DNA of 13,759 bases from Saccoglossus kowalevskii (taxonomy: Eukaryota; Hemichordata; Enteropneusta; Harrimaniidae). This document shows, piece after piece, positions 1 through 7,663 of this stretch (positions are counted from its first letter, which is position 1; each line of letters opens with the position of its first letter). Made by a program: the position numbers and the translations under genes. A model generated the notes under the pieces. It saw nothing but the letters and a program-made list of their open reading frames with translations. It had not been told where the DNA came from and did no database searches. The stretch covers positions 558,114 through 571,872 of the forward strand of contig NW_003129855.1 in NCBI RefSeq assembly GCF_000003605.2, in the 5' to 3' direction.

Positions 1-26
1 TGTATTAGTTGAGGGAGGTAGCTGGC

Positions 27-338
27 ACAGTTTAACGGGAAATAAAAAGGACTTTTTACAATTTACAAGGAAAAAAAGACGTTTTTACAGTCTACAGTGA
101 AAAGTGAATGTTTACAGTTTACAGAGAAAATAAAGGTTATTTTACATTTTACAGAAAATTAAAAAAGAAAAACCTAGAAAATTCTTGTACTTACCGAAAA
201 AAATACACATTTTTACAGTATACGAAAAAAATATTTGATTGATTACGTTGTACGTCTAGCCTGTGATTACAGAATTACGGAATTTGTTTTTTCAATTTAC
301 GTTGTACGAACAAAAAAATATTGCAACTACGTTGAACG
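27..338. repeat. Degenerate ~30-bp periodic array with paired TTAC/TAC cores
   Basis: A short core recurs through this stretch. On the left it reads TTACAGTCTACAG or TTACAGTTTACAG; on the right it becomes TTACGTTGTACG. Core starts are near 56, 85, 112, 142, 213, 243, 267, 297 and 327, so most steps are 24-30 bp. The one double step contains a weaker, rearranged core near 184, and a partial core lies near 27. Spacers are A-rich (GAAAA, GAAAAAA). No family is recognised. It could be a decayed minisatellite, a subterminal array of a transposon, or a protein-binding array. The periodicity is seen directly; function is unknown. Confidence 0.6.
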
Positions 339-351
339 AAAATAACCATTG

Positions 352-361
352 CCCCCCCCCC
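352..361. repeat. Poly-C run
   Basis: Ten consecutive C residues immediately follow the ~30-bp array and are followed by a further CCCC-containing stretch (ATCCCCTC). The run marks the right border of the array and is a likely slippage site. The stretch from 362 to about 540 shows no gene or repeat that I recognise. Confidence 0.85.
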
Positions 362-692
362 ATCCCCTCTTAGTAGAACTACCTGACTTGTCTTACTAAC
401 ATCTCAATCTGATTGGTTATCTCATGCTATTAATATTCACCATTGTGGAATTCTCCTTTCGTCGAAAAGCTTTTGGTGCCACTGCTATTTTATAATAATA
501 ACTTTACTACGCAACTTAACCATCTGTGGGTTTAGTAGGTAAAAAATGATTACAAAGACAAATAAAATAAGACACACTAAAATTAAAATACACTGAAATT
601 CAACAAAAGAAAGAAATACAAATTAGAAAGTCTCTGAAAAACTGATTAAACATCAGCAAGGTTCTCCCAGGCCACAAGTCACATATTTAACT

Positions 693-1687
693 TTAGATAA
701 TATTTTTTAAATAATATGATAAAGCCATATTATTTCCCATTATTTTCTGGAAGATTTTCATTCTGGACAACTCATTAACTTTTATTTTAGTTCAAGACAT
801 GTTTTCTTTCTACTTCATAGAAATTGCAATCTAAGATGAAATGCATTTCATCTTCAATTTGATCTGAATTGCATTTTTAGCAAGTTCTTTCATTTTCTGG
901 GGTTTTTGGTTTACTCTTTCTTTCCAATTCAAATCCAAGGTTGTGGTCACTGAGTCTGAACTTTGCTAAAATTTGATCTGCATTGCATTTTTTGCAAGTT
1001 CTTTCATTTTCTGGGGTTTTTGGTTTACTCTTTCTTCCCAATTCAAATCCAAGGTTGTGGCCACTGAGTCTGAACTTTGCTAACACTCTACGTTGGCTGA
1101 AGTTTTTCATTTCATTTAGATAGTTTTCCAATTCAAAATTTTGTTTAAATATACTGTATGTTCTAAGTTTGTTCCCCTCTTTTTTATTTAATCGTTTTCT
1201 CCATGATTGAATACATTTATTTGTTAACTTTGTTTTTACAACATTGGTTAGTTGATTATTATTTTTGATCTTGTAAGTTTCTTATATTTTCTCCAACAAT
1301 TGTTTTTATTTGAGTAATCCAGGCAGAATTATTTTGTATTTCCTTTAATGCACATCTTAATATGTGATTTTCAGGAAGCAAACTTATTCTATACCAGTAT
1401 TTAACCTTTGAAACCATTGCATTTATTCTTACTGGTAATCTACCTAGTTCACCCCTTATACCAACTGATGGTGTACATTTACTAACACCAAAAATAAAAC
1501 GATAATAATTATTACAAACTTGCTCCAGGTTATTTGTGTCATTTGTTAGTTCACCTGCCCAAATTTCTGACCCATACATTAGAATGGGTGAAACCAACTG
1601 ATCAAATAATTTTAAACACAATTTATATTTATATGTTTTGTTTTTAATTTTACCTTGTTTGACCTTTTTTAAAGCTATTGTCAGCAA
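693..1687 (-). pseudogene. LINE A RT thumb and C-terminal zinc-knuckle domain
   Basis: The open segment 1259-1687 starts in linker sequence (KKVKQGKIKNKTYKYK) and continues directly into the RT thumb signature LFDQLVSPILMYGSEIW, then LEQVCNNYYRFIFGVSK and GELGRLPVRINAMVSKVKYW, all typical of LINE RT thumbs. A stop near 1259 separates it from the next segment (about 1258-795), which carries WRKRLNKKEGNKLRTYSIFK and a C-x2-C-x9-H-x4-C knuckle ending in EDEMHFILDC. The distal part (KVNELSRMKIFQKIMGNNMA) lies in another frame and ends at a stop near 693. The knuckle is thought to bind RNA in this family. The 38-codon duplication inside it is listed separately. RT catalysis is impossible because the palm is missing. 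Confidence 0.85.
857..1084. repeat. 114-bp tandem duplication inside the LINE A C-terminal domain
   Basis: Copy 1 is 857-970 and copy 2 is 971-1084; by eye they differ at 5 of 114 positions. The unit is exactly 38 codons, so the minus-strand frame is kept. Each unit encodes LAKFRLSxHNLGFEL, then KSKPKTPENERTC and the first cysteine pair of the zinc knuckle; only the second unit in coding order is followed by the His and last Cys. One difference makes a stop codon (TGC TAA) in copy 1. Confidence 0.95.
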
Positions 1688-1926
1688 TATTTAGTAGAAC
1701 GTTTTTTTTAATTGATCTGTTGTTTCGTTCACATTCATGCTTTCTGTATTACAATTAAGAAATGTATAAAAACTCTTTTCAACATTTTGATTTTATAAAA
1801 TATTTTTTGAGTCTTCATCCCATATGTATTTGGGAGGGAGTGGGTTCAACCTATCCGTCTTCTCATTGTATCTTTCTCCCTTAATTGCCAATGTCATTTC
1901 AATTTCACTTTGAAATGCTGTATTTA

Positions 1927-2660
1927 TTTATACATGCTTTTAGTACATACACAATAATCAACCAAACTGGATCCAACTCGATGATAACATGTATAATTTC
2001 CCACTAGGTCCTCCCGTTAACAATTACCATATTATTACCAATACAAAGATCAATCAACTTCTTACCAAACTTATTAAATTTACTGTCTTGCGTTTGTCTT
2101 TTACTGAAATTATCTGAGGTATAAGTAGTTGGAACAGGACTATGCACATTGCCATCAAATGGTATGTAGTCAGTAAGGTTTCCTGTTCGACTGTTCGACA
2201 ATCACCTCACCCTGTTGGGAGAACCTTATAATATCTTTTTCTAAAGTTTCAAAATAATCATGGTCTAAATGGTATACAGAATTCTCTGGCGGTATATAAA
2301 TGCAACCCAGATAGATATCTTTGTCTAGAGAAAAATAGCTTTTATCCAGTTTGCACCACATAAAATCACTCATGTCAGAAGAAATTTTAAGTAACCCTTT
2401 TCTTTATGGTGATTTAAACAACAGTGCAACACCTCCCGAATTTATTCTGCTTCTATTATATTTTTTTTATCCTATCCTATCTGACCTGAAATGGCTATAA
2501 TTTTCTACATCTAATACTAAACTATTACTACTGCTACCAATCTATGTTTCGTGTATGCAAACAAATATCATAAGTTTGTACTACTGTGCTAAAATCTCTC
2601 TCAGTACATTTGTCACCTAAGCCATGTACATTCCAGCTGAAATACTGAAACTTATTTCAA
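1927..2660 (-). pseudogene. LINE A apurinic endonuclease domain (broken)
   Basis: This is the N-terminal endonuclease of LINE A, belonging to the exonuclease-endonuclease-phosphatase fold that nicks target DNA. Landmarks in order: SWNVHGLGDKC at the start (the Asn of the NxxG strand); a degraded segment where the usual ETW box should lie; SGGVALLFKSP; YLGCIYIPPENS; the EKDIIRFSQQGEVIV strand; SRTGNLTDYIPFDGN; KKLIDLCIGNNMVIVNGRT; and near the end GSSLVDYC, matching the S-x-VDY block of LINE endonucleases. Frames change at about 2440, 2200 and 2010, with a stop in the KSP segment. The GDFN box is destroyed at 2183-2198. No start codon is credible; the first recognisable residues are near 2655. 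Confidence 0.85.
2183..2198. repeat. Perfect 8-bp tandem duplication at the endonuclease GDFN box
   Basis: CTGTTCGA occurs twice head to tail. On the minus strand the reading frame shifts exactly here, between the GEVIV strand and SRTGN, where family members have a GDFN-like box. The copy therefore shows both loss of that box and a short duplication. Confidence 0.85.
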
Positions 2661-2804
2661 AAAATATATTATCTTTTTATTTTGTATTTATTATGTAATA
2701 ATTTTGTTGTGTTCATGTGGAATTCGAACATTTAGTCAAACACGGATCACATATTGAGTCGTGGCTCAATGAAAGATACATTACCAGTTGAACAATCGAC
2801 CCGG

Positions 2805-3156
2805 TGTTGCTGTAAATATACGATAGATTTCGAAGTAAAATCTATATACGTGAAACATTAGTCAAAAACTCAAATCTATATAGTTGGATTGTCAACCTGT
2901 CAATATATTCCAGTACTTGATGGTATGCATCTAATAGCAGCAAAGAGGGTAACAAAGCTGTAATTGATCTGAAGAACACAGAGTATGTTTGTGTGATTGA
3001 TCTGGTGAACACGGTGGCTGTGTGTACAACGTTCGATGGTGCGTCTTCCGTGAGCTCGTTTGATTTGTTTAATATCTGCCGATAGACGGCGTGCTGTCGA
3101 AATAACCATGTGCTGGCTCGAAAGATGTAACAGTACTATCACCCTCCTAAAAAATA
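2805..3156 (-). repeat. Candidate 3' LTR plus polypurine tract of a Ty3/Gypsy relic
   Basis: Read on the minus strand, TTTTTTAGGAGGGTG (about 3156-3142) looks like a polypurine tract and is followed at 3141 by TGATAGTACTGTTACATC. A TG start followed by a TGTTACA-like box is common at Gypsy LTR starts in marine invertebrates (from memory). A possible end is ...TACAGCAACA near 2805, giving about 337 bp; a longer end at about 2708 is also possible. No second LTR copy is visible in the window, so the call rests on the PPT, the TG...CA ends and its position downstream of Pol fragments. A 33-bp imperfect tandem repeat (2963-2995 and 2996-3028, each starting ATTGATCTG) lies inside. Confidence 0.35.
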
Positions 3157-3613
3157 AATTAAAAAAGTATATGTATTGATGAGTTTATGTTATGATATAA
3201 TAACAGAGGTCTCGAATTCAAATCTTTAAAGGAAAGCTTAACATAAACGACCTAAAGGTCGACACTTTCACTTATAACACGTATAATATGTAACACTAAA
3301 TTACGACTAGGAACTACAGTTAATAACGAATGTTCGTGTTGGTATTAGGTCATCTTGACAGACTGTTGTGATGCTTCGGTTTTCTTCAGTCGGCGGCTTT
3401 AGTGTTTTTAAATTGCTGTCTTTATCAGAGGTACTCCTGAGTATTAGTGCGTGGGCGGTTTCATTACATTGGTTCTTTTCATTGAGTCATCCATTTATCG
3501 AATAGAATTAATGATTAACGGTTTTATCTTTGAGATTTCATGTACATGCACGTCAAAATAAGATATCAGAAATTGTTGCCATAGTTTTGTTTTGCTATGA
3601 CTCTGGCTTTTGA

Positions 3614-3723
3614 TTAGTTAGCGAAAGTCATAGTTGCCAACAGAACAGCTAGCAATTCACTCTCTATGTAGCTGTCTCTACGAAAGTTATGGCTTCCAGG
3701 GCGAAGTTTCCCATTTTGCAAAA
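3614..3723 (-). pseudogene. RNase H-like trace of Ty3/Gypsy Pol
   Basis: A short open stretch reads QNGKLRPGSHNF, then RRDSYIESELLAVLLATMTFAN and a stop. It follows the spacing of the Ty3/Gypsy RNase H block, in which a Y-x-x-I-E-x-E-L-L-A-V signature precedes an aromatic-rich helix; the glutamate of the IExELLA motif is a catalytic residue in RNase H. The segment is short and isolated. It is strengthened by its place between the protease/RT piece and the candidate LTR, on the same strand and in the right order. Chance similarity remains possible. The rest of 3157-3930 shows no other domain I can identify. Confidence 0.35.
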
Positions 3724-3929
3724 ATGATTAATGCTTCAGACTGAATCACGATTCAATTTTAAGCATTGAAGTAAACATAAACAGGGATTCGTCTGGTCGG
3801 TTTTGCCTTGTTTTATTCGGTCTAACGCTTAGTCATAACCTTCAGATAGATTTCGAATTAAGTTGACGAACTGATAATTGGTTTACTAGACCCAGACGTG
3901 TTCAACAGCTCTTGCATATTTGTTTGGTT

Positions 3930-4245
3930 TCACTTTCTCTTGATTGAACTGACATTTCTCCCCGGGGTTTTCATCACCAGACAGTAGATTATTTTTCTCA
4001 TTTTTATTCTACCAATGCCTTTAAACACGTTGGCATTATCCTTGATGAGTCGCTCTTTGGTGGTGTATGGTGTGGTTTCTTCCACATCAAATTTCTCACA
4101 GAACTTGATACCTAGTTTAGACAACACACATTCATAACAAGTTATGTAGATTGTTTCCATGTATGCAGAATTCAACATCAAATTCCCGTTTGATCCTCGA
4201 TAATAAGGAATGTGATTTTTTCATGACTCATGAATTGTCTGCCCT
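3930..4245 (-). pseudogene. Ty3/Gypsy Pol fragment, protease-to-RT linker
   Basis: The translated segment contains KITFLIIEDQ, then KLGIKFCEKF and TTKERLIKDNANVFKGIGRIK. The last resembles the well-known Ty3/Gypsy linker in which a helix ending in Y/A-x-V-F is followed by G-I-G-x-L/I just before the RT domain; the first resembles the last strand of the aspartic protease, where the sequence normally continues to a conserved LLG. The LLG site and everything after the RT entry are degraded, and a frame change is needed near 4180. The longest open run is 3930-4181. Read as part of a decayed LTR retrotransposon; no RT catalytic motif survives here. Confidence 0.5.
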
Positions 4246-4299
4246 TATATCCACTTTAATAAACTTCGGATATATCAGGTTTATGCTTTGAGCTAAAAT

Positions 4300-4495
4300 A
4301 TATTTTATTTTTTATTTATTTATTATTTTATTTCCATTTCTCTAAAGAAATATACCCCACTAACCTGGGGGAACAGGTTACAATGCGCAAATTACAGGCG
4401 TGACTTTAATCGCCTAAATAAAATATTATAACTCATCTATTGGAGAACTCACACCAATAAATTATATCTAATCTGAAAAGCTGTGTATAAAAATC
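4300..4495 (-). other. LINE B 3' UTR and tail
   Basis: Downstream of the stop lies a short noncoding stretch that includes CCCCCAGGTTAGTGGGG (a potential small hairpin near 4352-4368) and ends in AAATAATAAATAAATAA-like repeats. Short A/T-rich tail repeats are common at LINE 3' ends. A direct repeat AATCTTAGA occurs twice near 4491-4518. Confidence 0.55.
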
Positions 4496-5149
4496 TTAGA
4501 CAAAAAAAAATCTTAGAATTTGGATGATTTCATGGTTATCCTGAGAAAATATATATGTAAGTTTACTGATAGGCGAAGGGAGATTGGATTGTGGTTCAAT
4601 GCAGTTAATTCGATCAAAAAGTGGTTTTCGAATATGGATATATTCTGGACAAACTACCAGAAAATGAGTCTCATCTTCAACAGCATCTGTACATATTTGG
4701 CAGATTCTATTTTTCACTGGAGTTCCATAATATCTATCGTTCTCAATGTGTGACTTATGATTAGAGCACAGGAGTTTAGTTAAAGCTTGTCTGTACAGGG
4801 GAACACGAACGATATCTAAATAATTCTCATAAAAAATATTTGTTTTAAATTGACGAAACGTTCGTAACTTATTTCTACTGTTTGGGGATCTACGAACATC
4901 GTCAAATAAAGCATTTTTCCGACTTTTGAAATAACAATCTCTCTCTTTCTTTTTCAATTAACAACGTTGTTTCATCGGTAATTTGGAAGATAAACCTATT
5001 CTCCTAAATAGTATGCATATTGTTTAATTAATAATTTCTTAATAGCTAAAGCAAAACATGGCTTATCTATCAGTGCCAATTTTTCAGACTCTCTATAGGC
5101 TTTGTAAAGGAGTCAACTAGATGACATTTTCAGAATACTTTTCCAAAAT
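4496..5149 (-). pseudogene. LINE B C-terminal region with zinc knuckle
   Basis: After the frame change the C-terminal region continues as IKFWKSILKM, then KAYRESEKLALIDKPCFALA with stops at about 5118, 5020 and 5000, and then a clean open run (4496-4957). That run contains KSRKNALFDDVRRSPNSRNK, LRTFRQFKTNIFYENYLDIV, and a textbook C-x2-C-x8-H-x4-C knuckle, CQICTDAVEDETHFLVVC. It ends with a helical tail and a stop at 4496. This arrangement matches the C-terminal extension of CR1/L2-type LINE proteins. The antisense ORF on the plus strand at 4520-4753 is a shadow. Confidence 0.85.
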
Positions 5150-5746
5150 TTAATACGGATTATATTTCTGTGGAGATCGTACGAGTTCCCCCATAACTGC
5201 ATTGTTGGTTGTATGTTGCCCCACACCTAATATATATTTACACCACTTTAACTGAACATCTTCAATTGGTTTACAATATAGATTTCCTATAACTACCGCT
5301 CCATAGTTTAACATTAGTTTAATTTTCGAGTCAAATATTTTTTGAAGTAATTTTGGAGAAATCTCGTTACCAATTCCTTTCCTGACCACGCACGCTGCCT
5401 TTGAAGCTTTTCCGGCCAAAATTGCACATGTCAACTTAAATGAACCATTTTTGGCAAAGACAACGCCTAGATATGTATAATTTACAACAATATTAATTTT
5501 ATTTCCAAATAGTTTAAAATCCAAGTTATCGTCATCGCAGTCAACAATATCCTTATTAAAGATAATAATTTCAGTTTTAGTGGTGTTTACAAACATTTTC
5601 CACGTATAACAATAACATTGGAATCTGGCAAGTAACAACTGTAAACCCGAAGCAATATCAGATACAATAACGGTGTCGTCGGCATATATAAGACATGTTA
5701 GTGGATAATCATCCAATTCAACCCCATTAAATGGTGCTTTATTCAA
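5150..5746 (-). pseudogene. LINE B reverse transcriptase palm (YADD) and thumb
   Basis: This 198-codon open segment carries the RT catalytic box LIYADDTVIVSD about 20 residues in, followed by the motif D/E region (WKMFVNTTKTEIIIFNK), then YTYLGVVFAKNGSF and the thumb (LLQKIFDSKIKLMLNYGAVV, LKWCKYILGVGQHTTN, GELVRSP). Both YADD aspartates are preserved. The first ATG is internal to the domain and is not a real start; similarity extends upstream in another frame. A +1 shift near 5165 leads into the next part (IRIKFWKSIL). Enzymatic activity is not expected because the frame is broken on both sides. Confidence 0.9.
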
Positions 5747-6180
5747 ATCCTTTTCTAAATCGTTTAGAAAAAAATCAAATAAAATTGAGCTTAATTAATA
5801 TGCCCCCTTGTTGTACCCCAATTTCAGATGTATATGTTTTTGTGTAACCATGCGGTAATTTTACACAATATTTAACCACACTGCACATACTCTGCAAAAG
5901 ATTGACTATTTTACAACTAAAGCCTACTCTAATAAGCTTTAAATATAAACTAGCTCAGTCAACATAGTCGAACGTTTTTTTACAGTCTACAAAACAAACG
6001 TATAATCTCTTTCTAGCGGCTCTATATTTCTCAATTAGCGTTGACAGGATAAACATATTATCCTCAGTGCTGTGATTTTCCCGGAAGCCTGCCTGATTAT
6101 CACTGAGAATATTATTTGTATCAAGCCATTCAACTATTCTTTCGATAATAATAATTGTAATATATGTTGTGTACTCACGA
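5747..6180 (-). pseudogene. LINE B reverse transcriptase fingers and palm, N-terminal part
   Basis: RT motifs in order: RIVEWLDTNNILSDNQAGFR, followed by ENHSTEDN (the QAGFR-x-x-x-ST block); then VCFVDCKKTFDYVD, equivalent to motif A (usually VDFxKAFD), with the first catalytic aspartate kept; then LYLKLIRVGFSCKIVNLL, SVVKYCVKLPHGYT and the GVQQGGIL block (motif B). A stop replaces a codon just after FDYVD, and a frameshift near 5790 separates GGIL from the following FFLNDLEKDL. The 5' end near 6180 coincides with loss of similarity, so it is taken as the truncation point. Confidence 0.85.
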
Positions 6181-6198
6181 ATGTTTACTCGAACACCT

Positions 6199-6231
6199 GA
6201 TTTAGATATGATTTAGATATGATTTAGATAT
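6199..6231. repeat. Three perfect 11-bp tandem copies
   Basis: GATTTAGATAT occurs three times in a row (6199-6209, 6210-6220, 6221-6231). It lies between the 5' end of LINE B and the Gag relic and may mark the insertion junction. Confidence 0.95.
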
Positions 6232-6327
6232 GATGTGGAGATGATGACTCTTGTACATTCATTCAACAACAAGATTTTTTGAGCATGCTGATTATTCAAT
6301 TCCATATTTCTCACAGAAGGAAGAAGA

Positions 6328-6505
6328 TATTTCTTTGCCCAAGGGTTATGTTTTCAGTATTATTTTACAAGTTTGAGCAAAAGCCGGATATTTTTGTGGT
6401 GGATGATTCAGACCACAATTTCTGCATTCATCATTTGTGTTTTGTCTTGGTTTACTAGATTTGTAATTATGTGTATATGCAATTCTTTTCGAAAGAGTGT
6501 ATTTA
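6328..6505 (-). pseudogene. Ty3/Gypsy Gag nucleocapsid zinc-knuckle relic
   Basis: The minus strand reads LSKRIAYTHNYKSSKPRQNT, then NDECRNCGLNHPPQKYPAFA and QTCK. The spacing and wording match the Gag zinc knuckle of many Ty3/Gypsy elements, C-x2-CG-x2-HPP-x2-C-PAFGQTC; here the third cysteine has become Tyr. After a short degraded segment HNPWAKKY follows, matching the end of the usual second knuckle (NHWAKKC), again with the final Cys replaced by Tyr. Frames change between the two. In the intact family these fingers package genomic RNA. Upstream sequence (6505-6640) gives no readable capsid domain. Confidence 0.65.
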
Positions 6506-6659
6506 TTTAGTTTTTAAATTACCTCGTTTTTCATGACATAAATAAAGATTTTTTCAAATTGTCCGATTGTTGGGTAGTTGGTGTTTCAAGACTTGAAGAA
6601 GCTTTTCACAACATGCACTCATTTCTTCTTATCGGGTATGATATTTATTTAATGTCTAA

Positions 6660-6984
6660 ACAACAAACGCACGTACCGAATTCAAGATAGGGCGGTGGTC
6701 GTCGCGTCGCTCATGTACGACATTTGTGTTGACAAACATTGATTTTCCCACAATCCAATGCGCTCTTCCAATGGAAATCACAAGTATGAGTTTTGACCTG
6801 GGCGCGACTTTCACTAATCACCGCCGATAACTAATTAAAGTAATGTAACTTCTCAATTTGTACTCGTTGATCTGCGAAACAGCCACAGTCGCCATCTTTG
6901 TTTATATGAGACACACATCTCACGCATGCGCGACAACCACCTCCCCTTTAATGCCAACTAATGACCGTTGTTTGTAATACTAAC
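6660..6984. promoter_or_regulatory. CpG-rich, promoter-like stretch with an NRF1-type site
   Basis: Against an AT-rich background this segment has many CG dinucleotides (GGTCGTCGCGTCGC, GGGCGCGACTTTC, CGCATGCGCGAC). CACGCATGCGCG at 6921-6932 reads CGCGCATGCGTG on the other strand, close to the NRF1 consensus YGCGCAYGCGCR. No TATA box at a fixed spacing is evident. It precedes an ATG in a good context at 6985. It could be a host promoter or part of an unrecognised repeat or LTR. Confidence 0.3.
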
Positions 6985-7113
6985 ATGGCTAAAATATTCA
7001 TCAACATGAACAGTATAAAAATGCATAGGGAATATATCATGAATGACCCGGAATTGCAAACTCTGAGCAGCGCGTATTCAGACTTTGTAGTATGTTTTAT
7101 CTCATTTACATAA
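6985..7113 (+). CDS. Short ATG-led ORF, possible first exon
   Basis: The ORF opens with AACATGG (A at -3, G at +4) and reads MAKIFINMNSIKMHREYIMN, then DPELQTLSSAYSDFV before a TAG-flanked GTATG (about 7090-7094) that could be a weak splice donor. Unspliced, it stops at 7113 after 42 codons. I recognise no family. The only support is the start context and the CpG-rich upstream region, so this is a guess that needs transcript data. Confidence 0.2.
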   Translation: MAKIFINMNSIKMHREYIMNDPELQTLSSAYSDFVVCFISFT

Positions 7114-7320
7114 AGCAACGCGGTTACATCTCGTCTTCATATGACAGAGTGGGGAGATTTCATTCACTTTAAATCACCATTTATTTTCTATAATTATTAT
7201 CTACAAATCAATAACATTGTGGGTTTAATTAGGCAATGATACAATTTGATAAAAACATTTGATGCAGAAATGTAAATTTGTCAAAACTTATTTTAGCATG
7301 GAAAAGAAAAGAGAGATTCA

Positions 7321-7455
7321 TTATGAAAACCCATCTTGAGAATGGTCTGACCCAAAATCAAATTTCCAGTGCACATCTGCTGTTCTATCACTATAAATTG
7401 ATGTACCATCATCATCGTAATGAGAGTAAATTAAGTCAAGGTTTTGTATTGTAGA
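7321..7455 (-). CDS. Coding-like segment, second possible exon of the same gene
   Basis: A 44-codon open stretch reads NLDLIYSHYDDDGTSIYSDR, then TADVHWKFDFGSD. In Cys-loop channels the strand after the WxPDI block carries a variable acidic loop and then G-x-V-x-W; SDRTADVHW is a loose match, and it lies downstream of 7664-7918 on the same strand. Between them, at 7589-7604 on the minus strand, is a strong acceptor-like string (ATTTTTTTTTTCAG) with a short open segment after it (VPKISIEPHVSVFKKLTQ). No conserved Cys-x13-Cys loop follows in the window, so the assignment is weak. Confidence 0.22.
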   Translation of the reverse strand, partial: STIQNLDLIYSHYDDDGTSIYSDRTADVHWKFDFGSDHSQDGFS

Positions 7456-7663
7456 TTAAAAAACGACGACTATGTTCCGTATTTGAGTTGAACAATTACT
7501 ATTGCAAAAGACAGAAAAGAAAGAATATGACCTTGCGTAAGTTTTTTGAAAACAGAAACGTGAGGTTCTATAGAAATCTTCGGTACATCTGAAAAAAAAA
7601 ATGATTAAGCAAGCAAAACGTGAACGATTGCATAAGAACCGCAGTGTGGGGTTTGAAAAGGAT

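Larger units (their letters stand above)
540..2660 (-). mobile_element. LINE copy A: non-LTR retrotransposon relic, RT core deleted
   Basis: Read on the minus strand, this interval carries the domains of one APE-type non-LTR retrotransposon in order: an endonuclease (about 2655-1927), a linker (about 1925-1620), the RT thumb (about 1620-1260) and a C-terminal zinc-knuckle domain (about 1258-693), then an AT-rich tail. Such elements copy themselves by nicking DNA with the endonuclease and priming reverse transcription at the nick. The RT fingers and palm, including the YxDD catalytic box, are absent: linker sequence joins the thumb directly near 1620. Several frameshifts and stops confirm a dead copy. 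The architecture (APE endonuclease, RT, C-terminal CCHC) is shared by the CR1/L2/Jockey groups; I cannot assign the clade. The 3' boundary around 540 is a guess. Confidence 0.85.
4300..6180 (-). mobile_element. LINE copy B: 5'-truncated non-LTR retrotransposon
   Basis: On the minus strand the element starts inside the RT fingers near 6180 and runs through palm, thumb, C-terminal zinc-knuckle domain and a 3' UTR to a short A/T-rich tail (AAATAATAAATAAATAA, about 4315-4330). Lack of the endonuclease and upstream region fits the 5' truncation typical of incomplete target-primed reverse transcription. Its thumb and knuckle differ clearly from copy A, so this is a different family or an old divergent copy. 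It lies between Gag-like (6328-6505) and Pol-like (3930-4245) fragments of a Gypsy relic. I could not find a convincing target-site duplication by eye. Confidence 0.85.

Noticed and set aside
2715-2810. Possible tRNA gene or tRNA-derived SINE on the minus strand (TTCAACTGGTA as A box, GTTCGAATTCC as B box)
   Set aside because: The D and T stems do not pair, the A-B distance is too long for a simple tRNA, and no acceptor stem forms. The 6-bp hairpin ATTGAG/CTCAAT alone is not enough.
2900-3142. 80-codon minus-strand ORF
   Set aside because: It overlaps the candidate LTR and its repeated QIN segments come from a 33-bp tandem repeat; no protein motif is visible.
4520-4753. 77-codon plus-strand ORF
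   Set aside because: Antisense shadow of the LINE B C-terminal domain, whose zinc knuckle is on the minus strand.
5980-5992. TTACAGTCTACA inside LINE B, identical to a core of the 27-338 array
   Set aside because: Here it encodes the conserved VDCKK region of the RT and stands alone without periodic neighbours, so the match is likely chance.
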